Shown one piece after another: positions 1 through 10,767 of a stretch of 64,000 bases of DNA. The position numbers and the translations under genes were made by a program. The notes below the pieces were generated by a model, which worked only from the letters and a program-made list of their open reading frames with translations, was not told where the DNA came from and ran no database searches. The first letter of the stretch is position 1; the number at the start of each line of letters is the position of its first letter. Location of the stretch: assembly GCA_016617855.1 (NCBI GenBank), contig JAECUM010003302.1, forward strand, positions 1 through 64,000, written 5' to 3'. Origin of the DNA: Megalonaias nervosa (taxonomy: Eukaryota; Mollusca; Bivalvia; Unionida; Unionidae).

Positions 1-50
1 AAAATGTGCATAGTGACACAAACTGCCCTTTTAACCAACCACGCCCCCCC

Positions 51-66
51 CCCCCACACACACACA
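51..66. repeat. C-run followed by (AC)n
   Basis: A run of C passes directly into a short AC repeat. It is a simple-sequence tract with no other function visible. Confidence 0.8.
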
Positions 67-379
67 AGTAGAGACTTTGTGGTGTGCTTTAAATAGTTTT
101 GAGTACATGTCGGTATGCTTGCATTTTAATTTGTATCAGAAGTGCACAACCTGGTTGTTGTTATGGTGCTTGCTGCTTTTAGTGCCTAGGGGTGGGAGGG
201 ACTGGGATTTTCCCTTTAAATGACATATTTTTTCTTTTCTGAATCATTTGTCAACTGACAATATGGATATACGATTTTATTCATACGAACACCTTTTTTT
301 TTGTTTCAATAACAGACTGGCAGTTATATATTTACCCAAAAAACAGCGGGATTATTTGTTCAACGCTGTTTAAAAGCCA

Positions 380-382
<3 letters not shown>

Positions 383-462
<80 letters not shown>
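383..462. repeat. (AT)n microsatellite, about 80 bp
   Basis: A nearly perfect AT dinucleotide run. Apparent reading frames across it encode only alternating Tyr-Ile and are artefacts. It is one of about ten long AT tracts in the window. Confidence 0.95.
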
Positions 463-468
<6 letters not shown>

Positions 469-673
469 ATGAAAGTACCCTGCCCCCAAATTTATGTATG
501 TGAACTTCTTCATTTATTATAATTAATATTAGTTTTGTGGTGTTGGTAGATAGATACATTTTAACACCCAATATGTAAATGCAGACATTAGTGCTGGTGC
601 CTAGCTTAGCCTCCTTTTGGATTCGTTGACCCATGGACACATGAATGCATGAATACATTCTGAGAATGGTCTA

Positions 674-960
674 TTACAACGACTCAGTAACGCGGATTTC
701 TAATATATCAACGTGACGAAACACCTCGATATCATCACGAGTCCCTCTCAAAGATTATGAATTAGATGCGGAAAAAGTGTGGGAGGCATTCAGCTATAAA
801 ATAATTGGTGACTATCACAACCTGTACGTGACATTGGATTTGATACAATTCGCCGACTTGGATGTGATGCAACTCGCCGACGAATTTCATGCATTCAGTC
901 AAACCGCGTTAAACGTTTATAAACTCGATATGCTCACAACATTACATCACCGGGGATGGC
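674..960. repeat. Interspersed repeat R1, uninterrupted copy
   Basis: This stretch matches 20,985-21,126 and 29,728-29,815 taken together, for example around the words ACGAAACACCTCG and AACCGCGTTAAACGTTTATAA. Here the two halves are contiguous, so this copy shows the empty target site of the large MULE at 21,127-29,727. No coding potential was recognised. The repeat may be a non-autonomous DNA element, but its ends were not defined. Confidence 0.75.
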
Positions 961-1177
961 GTGTGTTATCGAAAACGAAATAGAATTGGAACTACAGTAA
1001 CAGACCCAGACGGATCAACATCTGCTCTTCGAAAAGGGGTTTTAAAAAGGCAAGTTGTCAATTCTTTACACTCATTTGTAAAAATCAGTGATTTCAACCC
1101 AGTATTTATAACAAAAAACCAACTGACAGAACATACAAAGACATACATAAAAATAATCGTTTCTGAAAATGAAAGAA

Positions 1178-1275
1178 ATTAATTAAGAAATTTCCCCATA
1201 ACATATTCGGGCCATTACGGTCTCGGCCCACAACAAAGTCAGCCTTCCTTTTCATCGTTCATGGCGTTTTATCCC
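1178..1275. repeat. Interspersed repeat R2
   Basis: About 95 bp here match 38,396-38,500, sharing words such as CCCCATAACATA, CGGGCCATTA and CAACAAAGTCAGCCTTCC. The match breaks at 1,275/1,276, where the LTR of element A begins. Element A therefore appears to have inserted into a copy of R2. Confidence 0.7.
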
Positions 1276-2215
1276 TGTTACGTGTAGGCTCGTACAAAAA
1301 TAACAAGAGCAAAGAGTGAAGCCAACAAGCTTTGCATATTTTACAAAATAATTTATTTCCCTAGAAAACAATGTAAAAATTGAAGATAGGCTTACGGTTT
1401 GTGAATATAATCCTAACTTTAATCCTAAGATTGAAAAATACAAGTCCTATCACTAAACAGTTCTAAGAGAATCCGGGTTCGAATCTCGATGAAATTCCAA
1501 TAAGGAGGCGATGACGTCAGATTAGGTCGTTGTACTGGTGGTAACAGATCCTCGATTGAATCACAGTTTATAATGTTTCCGTTAAACTCCAGAATAAATT
1601 TCCACTGAATTTCTTTCTCCCAGAACTTTTATAAATATAAAGATCTTGTTTAATTTTCTAGAGAATAAATTATTAAATTCCAAAAATCAAATGAACTTCA
1701 AAAACAGTCTGGCATCAACAATATAAACGCCTTGTATCTTCAAGGTGTGGGCATATGACTGACTAAATCTACTAGAGAGTGTCTGTTTAAAGAAGCGATT
1801 TTAGATCACATGGTGCTTCACGTGATAGTCTACGTGATTTACTAATTTGAACATCGCAATAAAAAAAACTGTCATTTATCACATATGCAAGAATATCCCT
1901 ATCTAAGAATCACATTCTCGCGCTGAAAATATATTTTAAAAAAAAGGCTGTTTACAATCCAGCTAACATGCGGGCCGAAATGACCTTGGAAATTGCCAAT
2001 CGTTATCACTCGATGTTTACAAACTCTATGAACCAAAGTGAGCTAAAAATAGTGCTAATGTAATACGTTTTACGTTATAAACAAACTGAATTATCTGAAA
2101 AAAAATATCGAATTCCGTAAAAATAATCATTACAATAAAATGTAATCAAACAAAATTAAACTAAAAAAGAATTTTAAAACTACCAAACAGGTAATATAAT
2201 TACATACTCGTAACA
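1276..2215 (-). repeat. 3' LTR of element A, 940 bp
   Basis: Bounded by TGTTACG at each end (inverted, giving TG...CA), and preceded on the minus strand by a purine-rich tract. It matches the solo LTR at 53,701-54,639 over both ends and much of the middle, including an AATAAA-type signal in the shared GAAATAAATTATTTTG segment. The middle portion around 1,800-2,000 is more diverged from the solo copy. Confidence 0.88.
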
Positions 2216-2224
2216 CTTCTCCCC
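2216..2224 (-). other. Polypurine tract of element A
   Basis: The minus strand reads GGGGAGAAG immediately before the LTR start TGTTACG, the expected site for priming plus-strand DNA in an LTR retrotransposon. Confidence 0.75.
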
Positions 2225-2336
2225 ATAAAGAAATAGAAAGCTTTCTTCTTACCGTATGTAAATTATACATGAGGTAAAATAAAATTACATAAGAAAACTC
2301 TTATGAATTATACAAAGTGTACACGAAATAATATTT

Positions 2337-3699
2337 CTATACACGGGAAAGTGTATCTGCAATCAAATTGTCTTTTCCTTTGATGTGCCTGATGTTAAGA
2401 TTATATTCTTGTCAAAACAAACTCCACCTTAATGATCTTTGATTTTTATTTTTCATCTTGTCGATGAAAGTAAGGGGGTTGTGATCACTAAACACAACAA
2501 CCGGAGAAGGAGCTGAGCTAATGTAAACTTCAAAATGCTGTAATGCCAATATTAAAGCCAAACATTCCTTCTCGATTATAGAGTAACTCCTTTGGTGCTT
2601 ATTTAATTTCTTAGAGAAATAGCACACTGGGTGATCAACATCATTTCTATCTTCTTGAATCAATACTGCTCCAACACTAACATCACTTGCATCCACAGAT
2701 AATTTAAAAGATTGATTGAAATTTGGAGCTGTGAGAACCGGCGCACTTTTGAGTATGGCTTTTAATCTATCAAAAGCTTCGTGACACTTTTCAGTCCAAA
2801 GAAACTTGTTTTTCTTACTTAACAAGTTTGTCAGGGGTTCAGCAATATTAGAAAAATTGGAACAAATCTATCGATAGTGTCCGGCCATACCCAAAAATCG
2901 CATCAGTTGCTTTTTACTGACAGGTACAGGAAAATCAGAGATAACTTTGACCTTAGCGTTTACAGGTTTAACTTGACCATGTCCCACAATATGTCCTAGA
3001 AAAGTTACACAAGCACTGCAGAACTCACTTTTAGATAAATTGATTGTCAAATTTGCATCAGTGAGTCTTTCAAAGAATTTCCGAATCTTGGCTAGATGCT
3101 CTTTCCAGGTGTCGTTGTAGATGATGACATCATCAATGTAAACATCACAATTATCTAGACCAGAGGTAATCATATTCATCAAGCGTTGAAACATACTTAG
3201 GGAACCCTTCATCCCGAACGGCATTACTTTATATCGATAGAGTCCATCTGGAGTCACAAATGCCGAAATTTCTTTAGCTCTTTCCGTTAGTGGAATCTGC
3301 CAAAATCCTTTCAGAAAGTCAAATTTGGTGACGTAGTTAGCATTTCCAATTTTAACAATACAATCATCGATCCTTAGTAATGGAAATGAATCTGTTTAAG
3401 TCACACTGTTCACCTTCCTATAATCAGTGCACATACGGAAAGTTTTATCCGGTTTCGGAATAAGTATACATGGTGAAGTCCAATCACTTTTACTGGGCTC
3501 TATGAAATCGTTCGTTCTACAGCAAATACTGAATTTCCTTTTTCAGGTATTCCTGTTTGAGAGGGTTCATCCTGTATGGGTATTGTTTCACAGATTTTGA
3601 ATCTACAATTTCAACGTCATGAAACATTTTGTTTGTAATCGTAGGAATATCTTGAAATAAGTGCTTATATTCGAATAATAACTGTTTAAGTTCATTCCT
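2337..3699 (-). pseudogene. pol: Reverse transcriptase and RNase H part of element A pol
   Basis: RT copies the element's RNA and RNase H removes the RNA strand. Visible RT motifs are VMPFGMKGSLSMFQ (motif B region) and the catalytic YIDD at about 3,140-3,129, followed by LGHIVGHG and FLGMAGHYR of the RT C-terminus. RNase H follows with VDASDVSVGAVL, YSIIEKECLA and SDHNPLTF, and ends in a GKDN...ADTLSRV tail at 2,337 after an in-frame TGA at 2,412. The RT N-terminal third (3,699-3,260) is readable only across frameshifts and stops. The RT frame continues directly from the integrase frame through a single TAA at 3,700, so the INT-RT junction is contiguous and not made of two neighbouring elements. 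Confidence 0.85.
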
Positions 3700-5078
3700 T
3701 TATTGTTGTTGTAAATGTAAATGTTTCTGGTCCAGATCTTTCATAATTTCCGAATTCCGAAGATTTGTTGCTCCAAGATCAACAGTGTCCAATTGAAATT
3801 CTTCACTTAAATCCTCAGTTGGTGGGACAGGTACAACTAAATTAATTGCATGATTTACTTGGTTATCTCTTTCAATATACTCCTTTAACATGTTAATGTG
3901 GCAAAGTTGTTTTTGTTTTCGCCTACCAGGAGTATTTATGATGTAATTTAAATCATTTACTTTCTTTTCAACCGTGTATGGACCGTAATACTTGGCCTGC
4001 AGGGAATTTTGTGGAATGGGCAAGAGAGCTAGAACTCTATCACCAGGCTGAAAACTCCTATCCCTTGAGTTTTTATCATATCTTGATTTCGTTTTGAACT
4101 GAGTAGATTTGCTCTTGCGACCTCACAAGCCTTTGACAACTTGTACGTAAAATCAGAAACATAATAAAGAAGATTGAGCTCAGTATTTTCATTAGAAAGA
4201 AGTTTCTCTTTCAACAACTTCAAAGGTCCACGCACAGTATGTCCTAAAACTAATTCAAAGGGACTGAATCCTCAAGATTCTTGAACGGACTCCCTAACAG
4301 CAAACAAAAGTAAATGAATGCCTTCAGCCCAATCTTTACTCGTATCAAAGCAATATGACCGAATCATATTCTACAAAGTTTGATGAAATCTTTCTAAAGT
4401 CCCTTGGCTTTCAGGGTGGTCGGCAGAAAATTTAAATTCTTGAATGGCTAATTCGTGCAGAGCTTGCTGGAAAATTTCAGACATAAAATTTGACCCTTGA
4501 TCCGATTGGACAGATTTGTGAAGGTCAAACTGAGTAAAAAAAAAGAACTTTATCAAAGCTTTGACTATGGCTTTGGTTTTAATATTCCTCAAAGGAATTG
4601 CCTCTGGGAATCTTGTTGACGCACACATAATGGTCAGAAAATATTGGTTGCCTGGCTTTGTTTTAGGTAAGAGACCAACACAGTCTACCATAATTCTGCT
4701 AAATGGTTCGTCAAATGCAGGAATAGGCTGCAGATGAGCCTTAGGTATCTTCTGATTGGGTTTTTCTACCATTTGACAAGTATGACAAGATCTGCAATAT
4801 TTACAAACATCACTTTTGATTTTTGGCCAATAAAGGTGAGTCAAGATCTTGTGATAAGTTTTATTTATCCCTAAATGACCAGCCAGAGGAGTTTCATGGG
4901 CCAAGCTAAGTATTTCCTGTCTGTAAGATTTTTGAACTACATTCGGATATTTCACTGACCACGCGTCACTAGCAGGTACCTCGGGAGGTCTCCATTTTCT
5001 CATAAGAATTCCATTTTTAATGAAATAATAGACAGGTACTTCAGTGGCTTCAGTTTCACTAATGGCCCTCTGAAACAA
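3700..5078 (-). pseudogene. pol: Integrase of element A, upstream of RT
   Basis: Integrase joins retroelement cDNA to chromosomal DNA. The N-terminal zinc site is HETPLAGHLG...CRSCHTCQ. The catalytic core has Asp in MVDCVGLLP, Asp in QSDQGSNF and Glu in GTLERF, with exactly 35 residues between the second Asp and the Glu (DD35E). The C-terminal part continues at 4,235-3,700 with a KYYGPYTVEKK...HINMLKEY segment typical of Gypsy integrase tails. The frame breaks after the core (stop at 4,371) and again near 4,029. On the minus strand it lies between the protease and RT, which is the reverse of the normal Gypsy order. Confidence 0.87.
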
Positions 5079-5150
5079 ATAGGAAATCTCAGGATCTTTT
5101 TCCTGTTCGACGACAAGTGACTGTCGTTTATCACCCTGATTATATAAAAG

Positions 5151-5932
5151 TTAATGCGTATTTAAAAGAGGATCACTGTGATCAATACCTTTCGATTGAT
5201 CCGAACAAGGAGTGAAAGTGACTTCATCAAAAGCCTGACCAGTACATGTGACAGCTAAAGGAATATTTTCCTTATCAAAATCATTCTCAAGAGCTTTCTT
5301 TGACATAGCTCTGGTAACTACACAAGCTGGGTATGTATCAGGGTATTCTTTCTCAATAGGATCAACTTTCTGATCCAAAGGAGTCTTGTCAGTTACAAGT
5401 GGATTAACCACAACCTTGTCTCCAGCTAGGTCGTTGCCTAGCAACAAATGAATGCCCTCAACGGGTAAAGAAGATACACTATTCCGACTGTCACAGGTCC
5501 TGAAACTAAGTCTGATGACAAATTTACAGAATGGAGAGGAACATTAAAAAAGCCGCACTCTACTCCCTGAATGAGAACACTCTCATTAGAACAGGACTTC
5601 TCAGACAAAGGCGAAGTACCTGATAATAAAAGACTCTGAGAAGCTCCTGTATCCCTTAAAATTTTAATAGGGACAGTATTGGCCGAATCACCCAAGAGTG
5701 ATATAGAACCCATCGACATGAATGGTTCATAATTCTCCATAATAAAATCAGACTGGGGTTTATTAGACCCAACAAATGTATTGCTTTCAATACATGACCG
5801 TGACCTTGACCTCTTAGAAATAAGAGCATTTGGGATAGGTCTATCTTGATTCTGATGCCTATATTTCAATTTGAAGCAATCAGAAATAACGTGTCCTTTC
5901 TTCTTGCAATAGGTACACGTAGGAATAGACAA
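5151..5932 (-). pseudogene. CCHC zinc knuckle, aspartic protease and linker of element A
   Basis: The first product begins with the zinc knuckle CTYCKKKGHVISDC (C-x2-C-x4-H-x4-C), the nucleic-acid-binding motif at the end of Gag. About 90 residues later comes the protease active site, ILRDTGASQSLLL. A frame break near 5,440 leads to a second open piece (5,447-5,151) that begins MLLGNDLAG, the usual end of a retropepsin (LLGxDLA), and then runs through a charged linker towards the integrase. Two frames are needed, so the region carries a frameshift. Confidence 0.8.
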
Positions 5933-6083
5933 GGATTCTGAATCAAGTTTATCAGAAGCTTCATATTTAAAAGTTGTGCCAGATTGAGTTTTAGAAGGAG
6001 TCGTATTAGGCTGAAATACCTTTCTACCCAGTAGACTGCTGAATGAAAGACTTGCTTACAACAGGAACTTTATGAGTTAATGA

Positions 6084-6736
6084 CTACTTGTCAGCAGCAA
6101 GAGCAGCATATTCCAAGGTTTCGATCTCATGCTCCTCAAGATGAGTCTTAATGTCATTAGGAACACAGATCTTGAACTCTTCAAGTAATACAAGTTGTTC
6201 GAGACTTTCATAATCATGTTCAACTTTCTCAGCTAAGCACCATCTCTTAAATAACTGTTCTTTTTCTCTTGCAAATTCAACATAAGTTTGTCCAGCTTCT
6301 TTTTTATAGTTCCTGAATTTTTGCAGATAAGCCTCAGGGACTAACGCATAATCCTTTAAGATGCATTCCTTAACCAAATCATGGTCAAAACTTTGATGTA
6401 CTGACAGGGATGCATAGATATTTCGGGCTTTGCAAAAAAGTACACATTGCAATACACAGTCCAATGCTCCCTTGGCCCTTTCAAATTTTCAGCAACTTTT
6501 TTAAAATAAATAAAAATATTTGTCTACTTCTTTTTCACTAAAAGGGGATACTAACCTGATATTTCTTGTAATGTCAAAACTTGAATTTGTATGTGAAGTG
6601 GAAATGTACCTTTCACTTGCCAGCTCTATTTCTTTCATTCTAATTTGAAATTCCCTTTCATCCTTCTCTTTTTGCATCTATCTCTCTGTCTCTCTCCTTT
6701 TTCTCAAATTGCAATTTCATTTGTTTATCATTTCTC

Positions 6737-6808
<72 letters not shown>

Positions 6809-7280
6809 TTTTTCCAAATTGCAATTTCATTGGTTTATCATTCTCTCTTTCCTGTCTCTCTCTCTCCTCTTTCTCAAATTGCAATTGCAATTGCTTCTCT
6901 TCTAATTGCAACTGCATTTGTTTTTTTCTCTCTCTCTCCTTTTTCTGACGCTCGAGCTTCCTTAACTCCAATTCCATCTTGTATTTCATTTTTAATTCCT
7001 TTACTTTTATGTCAGAGTCTGATACAGACTTATTGACCGAAGCCAAAACACTTTTATCAAAAACATTCTTCTCTACCAAATACTGAATCAAAATGTTTTT
7101 AATTTCTGGTTTCGTTAAGGAAGATTTTGCCTCAGAAAGATCGTATTTTCTGGCAAGTTCAAACAACTCATCTTTTTTCAAACTATCCAACTGCTCCTGA
7201 GTAGGACTATAAAGAAAAGTCTCCACTTTTGATGAGATTATAAAAAAAAGCCTGTTGTTTTCATTAAAGATTTCAAACAA
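6084..7280 (-). pseudogene. gag: Gag of element A with SAP-like N-terminus and SCAN-like capsid
   Basis: The N-terminal part (7,280-6,960) has a helical SAP-like segment, PTQEQLDSLKKDELFELA, followed by a long charged coil rich in Gln, Lys, Arg and Glu. A (CT)n tract at 6,737-6,807 lies inside this coil and encodes an Arg-Glu run. After frame breaks, the capsid part at 6,464-6,084 reads ARNIYASLSVHQSFDHDLVK, PEAYLQKFRNYKK and YVEFAREKEQLFKRWC. This resembles the SCAN oligomerisation domain, which published work derives from the Gag capsid of Gmr1-like elements. The two parts are separated by stops at about 6,717-6,465. Confidence 0.8.
6737..6807. repeat. (CT)n tract inside the Gag coil
   Basis: A long CT dinucleotide run, mirrored as (AG)n at 7,793-7,858 in the inverted copy. 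It lies in sequence that encodes the charged Gag coil, so it may have expanded within a coding region. Confidence 0.9.
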
Positions 7281-7397
7281 AATGTAAAATAGTACTTGTG
7301 GATTAAAATTAGGGGAATTTAAATTTCAAAAAACAATCTTCTGAAATATTTTAACCATAATTCAAATATCCCAAGGACGAGCAATCCAGTTTTCTTC

Positions 7398-7452
7398 TGT
7401 TACGTGTAGGATCGTACAAAAGTAACAAAATAATTTATTTCCCTAGAAAACA
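7398..7452 (-). repeat. Truncated 5' LTR remnant of element A
   Basis: This 55 bp piece matches the last part of the 3' LTR (TGTTACGTGTAGG...TTATTTCCCTAGAAAACA on the plus strand) but lacks about 37 bp of it. It breaks off at 7,452, where a foreign RT sequence begins. Most of the 5' LTR, including its promoter part, is gone. Confidence 0.8.
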
Positions 7453-7636
7453 AAATATCGCTCAATGCATCCAACAACCTCCGCATCATGCTAGTGAAGA
7501 CGCTGGACGCATTCTGGGCTCCGGACGGCATAACTAACCATTGGTAGGTCCCGTTGGTAGTAGCAAGAGCAAGCTTTGCCCTATCCTCCTCTCTTAGAGA
7601 AATTTGCAAATAGCCCTTGGACAAATCCAACTTCAA
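7453..7636 (-). pseudogene. Gypsy reverse transcriptase fragment fused to the LTR remnant
   Basis: About 60 codons read KLDLSKGYLQISLREEDRAK and later ATTNGTYQWLVMPSGAQNAS, the RT region around motifs A and B of a Gypsy element. It is more like element B's lineage than element A's own RT. The open frame runs on into the LTR remnant, giving a chimeric reading frame. This is probably a by-product of template switching or a nested deletion. It covers part of the RT segment missing from element B. Confidence 0.75.
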
Positions 7637-7793
7637 GCTCGAGCGTCAGAAAGAGGAGAGAGAGAGAGAGAGAGAAAAACAAACGCAGTTGCAATTAGAA
7701 GAGAAGCAATTGCAATTGCAATTTGAGAAAGAGGAGAGAGAGAGAGACAAGAAAGAGAGAATGATAAACCAATGAAATTGCAATTTGGAAAAA

Positions 7794-7862
<69 letters not shown>

Positions 7863-8208
7863 GAGAGAATGATAAACAAATGAAATTGCAATTTGAGAAA
7901 AAGGAGAGAGAGAGACAGATGCAAAAAGAGAAGGATGAAAGGTGGAGAAGAAAGTGGAGGAGGAGGAGGAGGAGTCTAAAGAATGTCGAGGAGGACGAGA
8001 AGGAATTTGGAGAAAGTCGGGGAGGAAGAGGAAAAGGAATTGGGAGAAATAATAGACAGAAAGAATACAACAGATGATTAGAAATAGAAGGACAAGTGGA
8101 AATACATCTCACACTGCTAATCAAGTCATGCAATAGGTGGGACTTCTATAATAGTTTAAATAAAATATTGGGAGCACCCCACCCCAAACATAAAAATCGT
8201 CACAGGAA
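7637..8208 (+). pseudogene. Inverted copy of the Gag coil plus a purine-rich repeat end
   Basis: From 7,637 (CTCGAGCGTCAGAAAG) to about 7,945 the plus strand repeats the Gag coil sequence found on the minus strand at 6,955-6,640, including its own (AG)n tract at 7,793-7,858. The remaining part (7,945-8,208) matches 19,250-19,733 but lacks about 209 bp of it. Both copies end in the same CACCCCACCCCAA...CGTCACA. It looks like a fragment of a second, related retroelement in opposite orientation. Confidence 0.65.
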
Positions 8209-8365
8209 TAATATGAATATTTTAAGACATTAGGTTTCATTTATTTTAGAAACAATTTAATTCTATGTCGAAGCATTTGAAACATTGTGTTGTTTGTGTG
8301 TGTGTTATGGATTTTTAACGTAATTTTAACAATTTTTCAGTCATATCGCTACGATGATTATGAAG
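8209..8365 (-). repeat. Repeat shared with 53.5 kb, including a SINE 3' fragment
   Basis: The segment beginning GGAATAATATGAATATTTTA recurs at 53,501-53,690. Both copies continue through a GT-rich stretch into TTTTAACGTA...CAGTCATATCGCTACGATG, the 3' part of the SINE family. Here the SINE body is cut off after about 70 bp. Confidence 0.65.
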
Positions 8366-9878
8366 TGAATGTGAAGTCGCTTAGGCTATACGTGCATAGT
8401 ACCTGAATATGTGACAACGACAAAGTGTTAGCAACTTGTAAACGCAGAACTTTCTCGTTATAGGAAGACAAAATGTCATACATATAGATGGAGTATACTT
8501 TCCTTAGAAGTGAAAAATTCCTCCAACTTGTAGTAGTATACCTTCCACGTAGCGTTTGGGTTTTAGCTCCCTTTAGCTAAAAGTAGTATCTGGGAGAGTG
8601 GGATTTGCAATATAATATAGCAGTAGTTCTCCTAAGGTATTATGATTGGGTAACATATTTGAAGAAGAAAACATCGCAGAAAGTGCACTGTGAACTGAGT
8701 GGTGTGCAATAATCGAAGCGTGTGGTATTCTGGAGGTGGCATTTTACCACCAACTTGCATTGTTGTGTCAGTTGTCACTCCTTACGAAGGGAGTAATCGC
8801 TCTGAGGAGTACGTTTAATTATAAATCAAACTTCATAAATCTCTTTGTTCGTTCTGAAACGATCACTTCTTTTGGGGCATTTTGGGCTTGCTGACTGCAT
8901 GCAAGATTTACTTGCCTACTAAATTCAAGAGCATGGCCAAGTGCAGAAACGACGTACCTCAGAACGGAAGATTTAACATCGGAAATTCTCCAAAGTGCGT
9001 GGTCAATTTTTCGTTTAGACATTAACACATTTTTGCAAAGCATTTAGCTGTGTTGAAATTAAAATCAAGAGCGGCTCCGAGTGGAAGAGTTGAAAATCCG
9101 AGTAGACGGTGCATGAAATCCAAATTTTTAAATGTACAAAGATAAGATTTTTTACAATTAGCACATGTGTATTAATGGGAAGAAAAAATCGGTTTCATTG
9201 GAAGATTAAATTATTTAAGCAAGGTTATTTGATCCATATTAGTGAATATAAATATGCGTCGAAAAATGACTCGAAATGTGTTTAATTAAAGAATGCAATG
9301 AAATATAAACCAAATAGGCGTTACCTATAATTAGGTATGCATATATAAACATTTTGAAACAAATCAACAATAGTCCAGCCAGACGTTTTATTTAGCTCTG
9401 AGATACGTTTGAATTGTTTCATCAATGGTGGCATATCCAGCGTATACAAGTAGCTTCTACAAAGTTCGGTCGACTCCTACTGTTAAAGAAACTATTATAC
9501 TCTGCCACCATTTCCAATTATGTTTTTCTCTGTTTATTTTTGCATGATATATAGAATTAATTAACTCATCTAATGCATTTGTATGCTTTCCTAAGTGTAA
9601 GGGTTCCATCCCTATATTTTAAGCACTTAAAATCAATACTTTATATATTTCAATCTGCAAGATAGATAGATTATAGCGTTTTTACGATTCTTTCTTTGAA
9701 AAATGTATGAAGAAGGTTTTATTGGGCCTTTTCTAAAGATAAAATGAAAGATTAAAACATGTGATTGCATATTTATTTAAGACACCTGAGTCCTCAAATG
9801 GACAATTAAAATCATTTTAATTAATTGGGACTGTTGTCACATGTAACTGGCCCCTGCCCTTGGAAAACGTTCTCATTA
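8366..9878. other. No recognised gene or repeat
   Basis: AT-rich sequence without a recognised element. A 74-codon minus-strand frame at 9,043-8,819 (MLCKNVLMSKRKIDHALWRI at its start) is basic and ends with a normal stop, but matches no family I know and has no supporting splice context. I do not call it a gene. Confidence 0.4.
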
Positions 9879-10247
9879 TCATTGTTCAGTCAGCATTGGT
9901 TCATCACAATGGTCTTGTGCAACAGGCATGCCATTACGATCGGTACAAGTTGCTGGTGCCTCGTGTGGTTGAGGGATACGAACAACTCCATAGTCGAGAT
10001 CGCGTTCCCCAGATTTTGCACATAGAACGACATCTCGGGCAGAATTCCATATTCCCCAAACTGCACAGGTCGCTGAGTTGAGAGTTATGAAGCCGGTGAA
10101 AACAGCCACGAGTAATACCCTGACGTCGAATGGGTCTGACTAGTAATATGTAAACATGTCAAAGTTTATACTTATAACGCAGGCTAGGACGAAAACTGGG
10201 AAAACGGTGATGAACCACAGCGTACTGAGTATAGTGTTTAAGTGGAC
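9879..10247 (-). pseudogene. Candidate host-gene terminal exon resembling TM6-TM7 of a seven-transmembrane receptor, with an internal UAG
   Basis: On the minus strand an acceptor-like ATATAATTACAG precedes an open frame that starts at 10,247. It encodes a hydrophobic segment, TLWFITVFPVFVLACVISI, with Pro in the place expected for TM6. A TAG follows at 10,142-10,140, then SDPFDVRVLLVAVFTGFITL and NSATCAVWGIWNSARDVVLC, and a polar tail of about 50 residues ending in TEQ-stop at 9,879. The second hydrophobic segment resembles TM7 and helix 8 of rhodopsin-like receptors (LNSA..., then an Arg after the helix), but NPxxY is not conserved. It is not similar to the transposons around it. It could be a decayed gene, an assembly error, or a transcript whose UAG is changed by RNA editing. 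The receptor identity is tentative. Confidence 0.45.
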
Positions 10248-10767
10248 CTGTAATTATATACAAAATGCAAGACGTTAGAAATATTGTTCAAAGCAAAGAG
10301 AGACGTCAGATTCTGCTTAATTATAGCGGAAAAATTAAATCGTTTACTACCAGAAAGAAAACTAGTTCTTACTGAAACAAATTTGGACATTGGACTGTAG
10401 TAATTACGTCAACGTGAAAAAGATTGGTGGTCATACTTTTGTCACGTCGGACATCCTTGTAATAATATGTCCCACTGAATCGAATTTTGTAGATTTTTTT
10501 AAAGAGATTTTGACCAGAATAAGACAGTTATTTTTGCAACGTTTTACGAATTCTTCATTCGAACCTGTTGAATTGTTCTGAGTAAATATTTAAAATATCA
10601 GCTGTTGCAAAAAGAGAACTAAAGTCTATGTGCATCCGTGCTTCAAATTGCAGCTGCATCAACTGTTTGCTGTTTCTTTCATTTTTTCTCATGTTCTTAT
10701 TTTTGTCAAGTACACGCGATCCGCAGTCATTACATTGTAAAAATGAATAAGCTTAGTAAAAACAAAC

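Larger units (their letters stand above)
1276..7452 (-). mobile_element. Element A: Ty3/Gypsy-type LTR retrotransposon with integrase before RT (Gmr1-like), decayed
   Basis: Read on the minus strand, the order is 5' LTR remnant (7,452-7,398), SAP-like and SCAN-like Gag (7,280-6,084), CCHC knuckle and aspartic protease (5,932-5,440), integrase (5,078-3,700), reverse transcriptase and RNase H (3,699-2,337), polypurine tract (2,224-2,216) and 3' LTR (2,215-1,276). Integrase upstream of RT is the Ty1/Copia order, but the RT, RNase H and integrase sequences are Ty3/Gypsy-like. That combination is known for the Gmr1 group. Several in-frame stops and frameshifts show the copy is dead. No envelope gene is present. 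The 5' LTR is truncated and fused to sequence of a different retroelement. Confidence 0.85.

Noticed and set aside
383..462. Long frames of Tyr-Ile, Cys-Val, Leu-Ser or Arg-Glu repeats at many microsatellites
   Set aside because: They translate dinucleotide runs and have no conserved flanks. Only the Arg-Glu run inside the Gag coil of element A lies in real, though decayed, coding sequence.
2337..5078. Integrase-before-RT order explained by two adjacent broken elements or an inversion
   Set aside because: All parts are on one strand, the INT-RT junction is in one frame, LTR and polypurine tract follow RNase H, and element B shows the same order.
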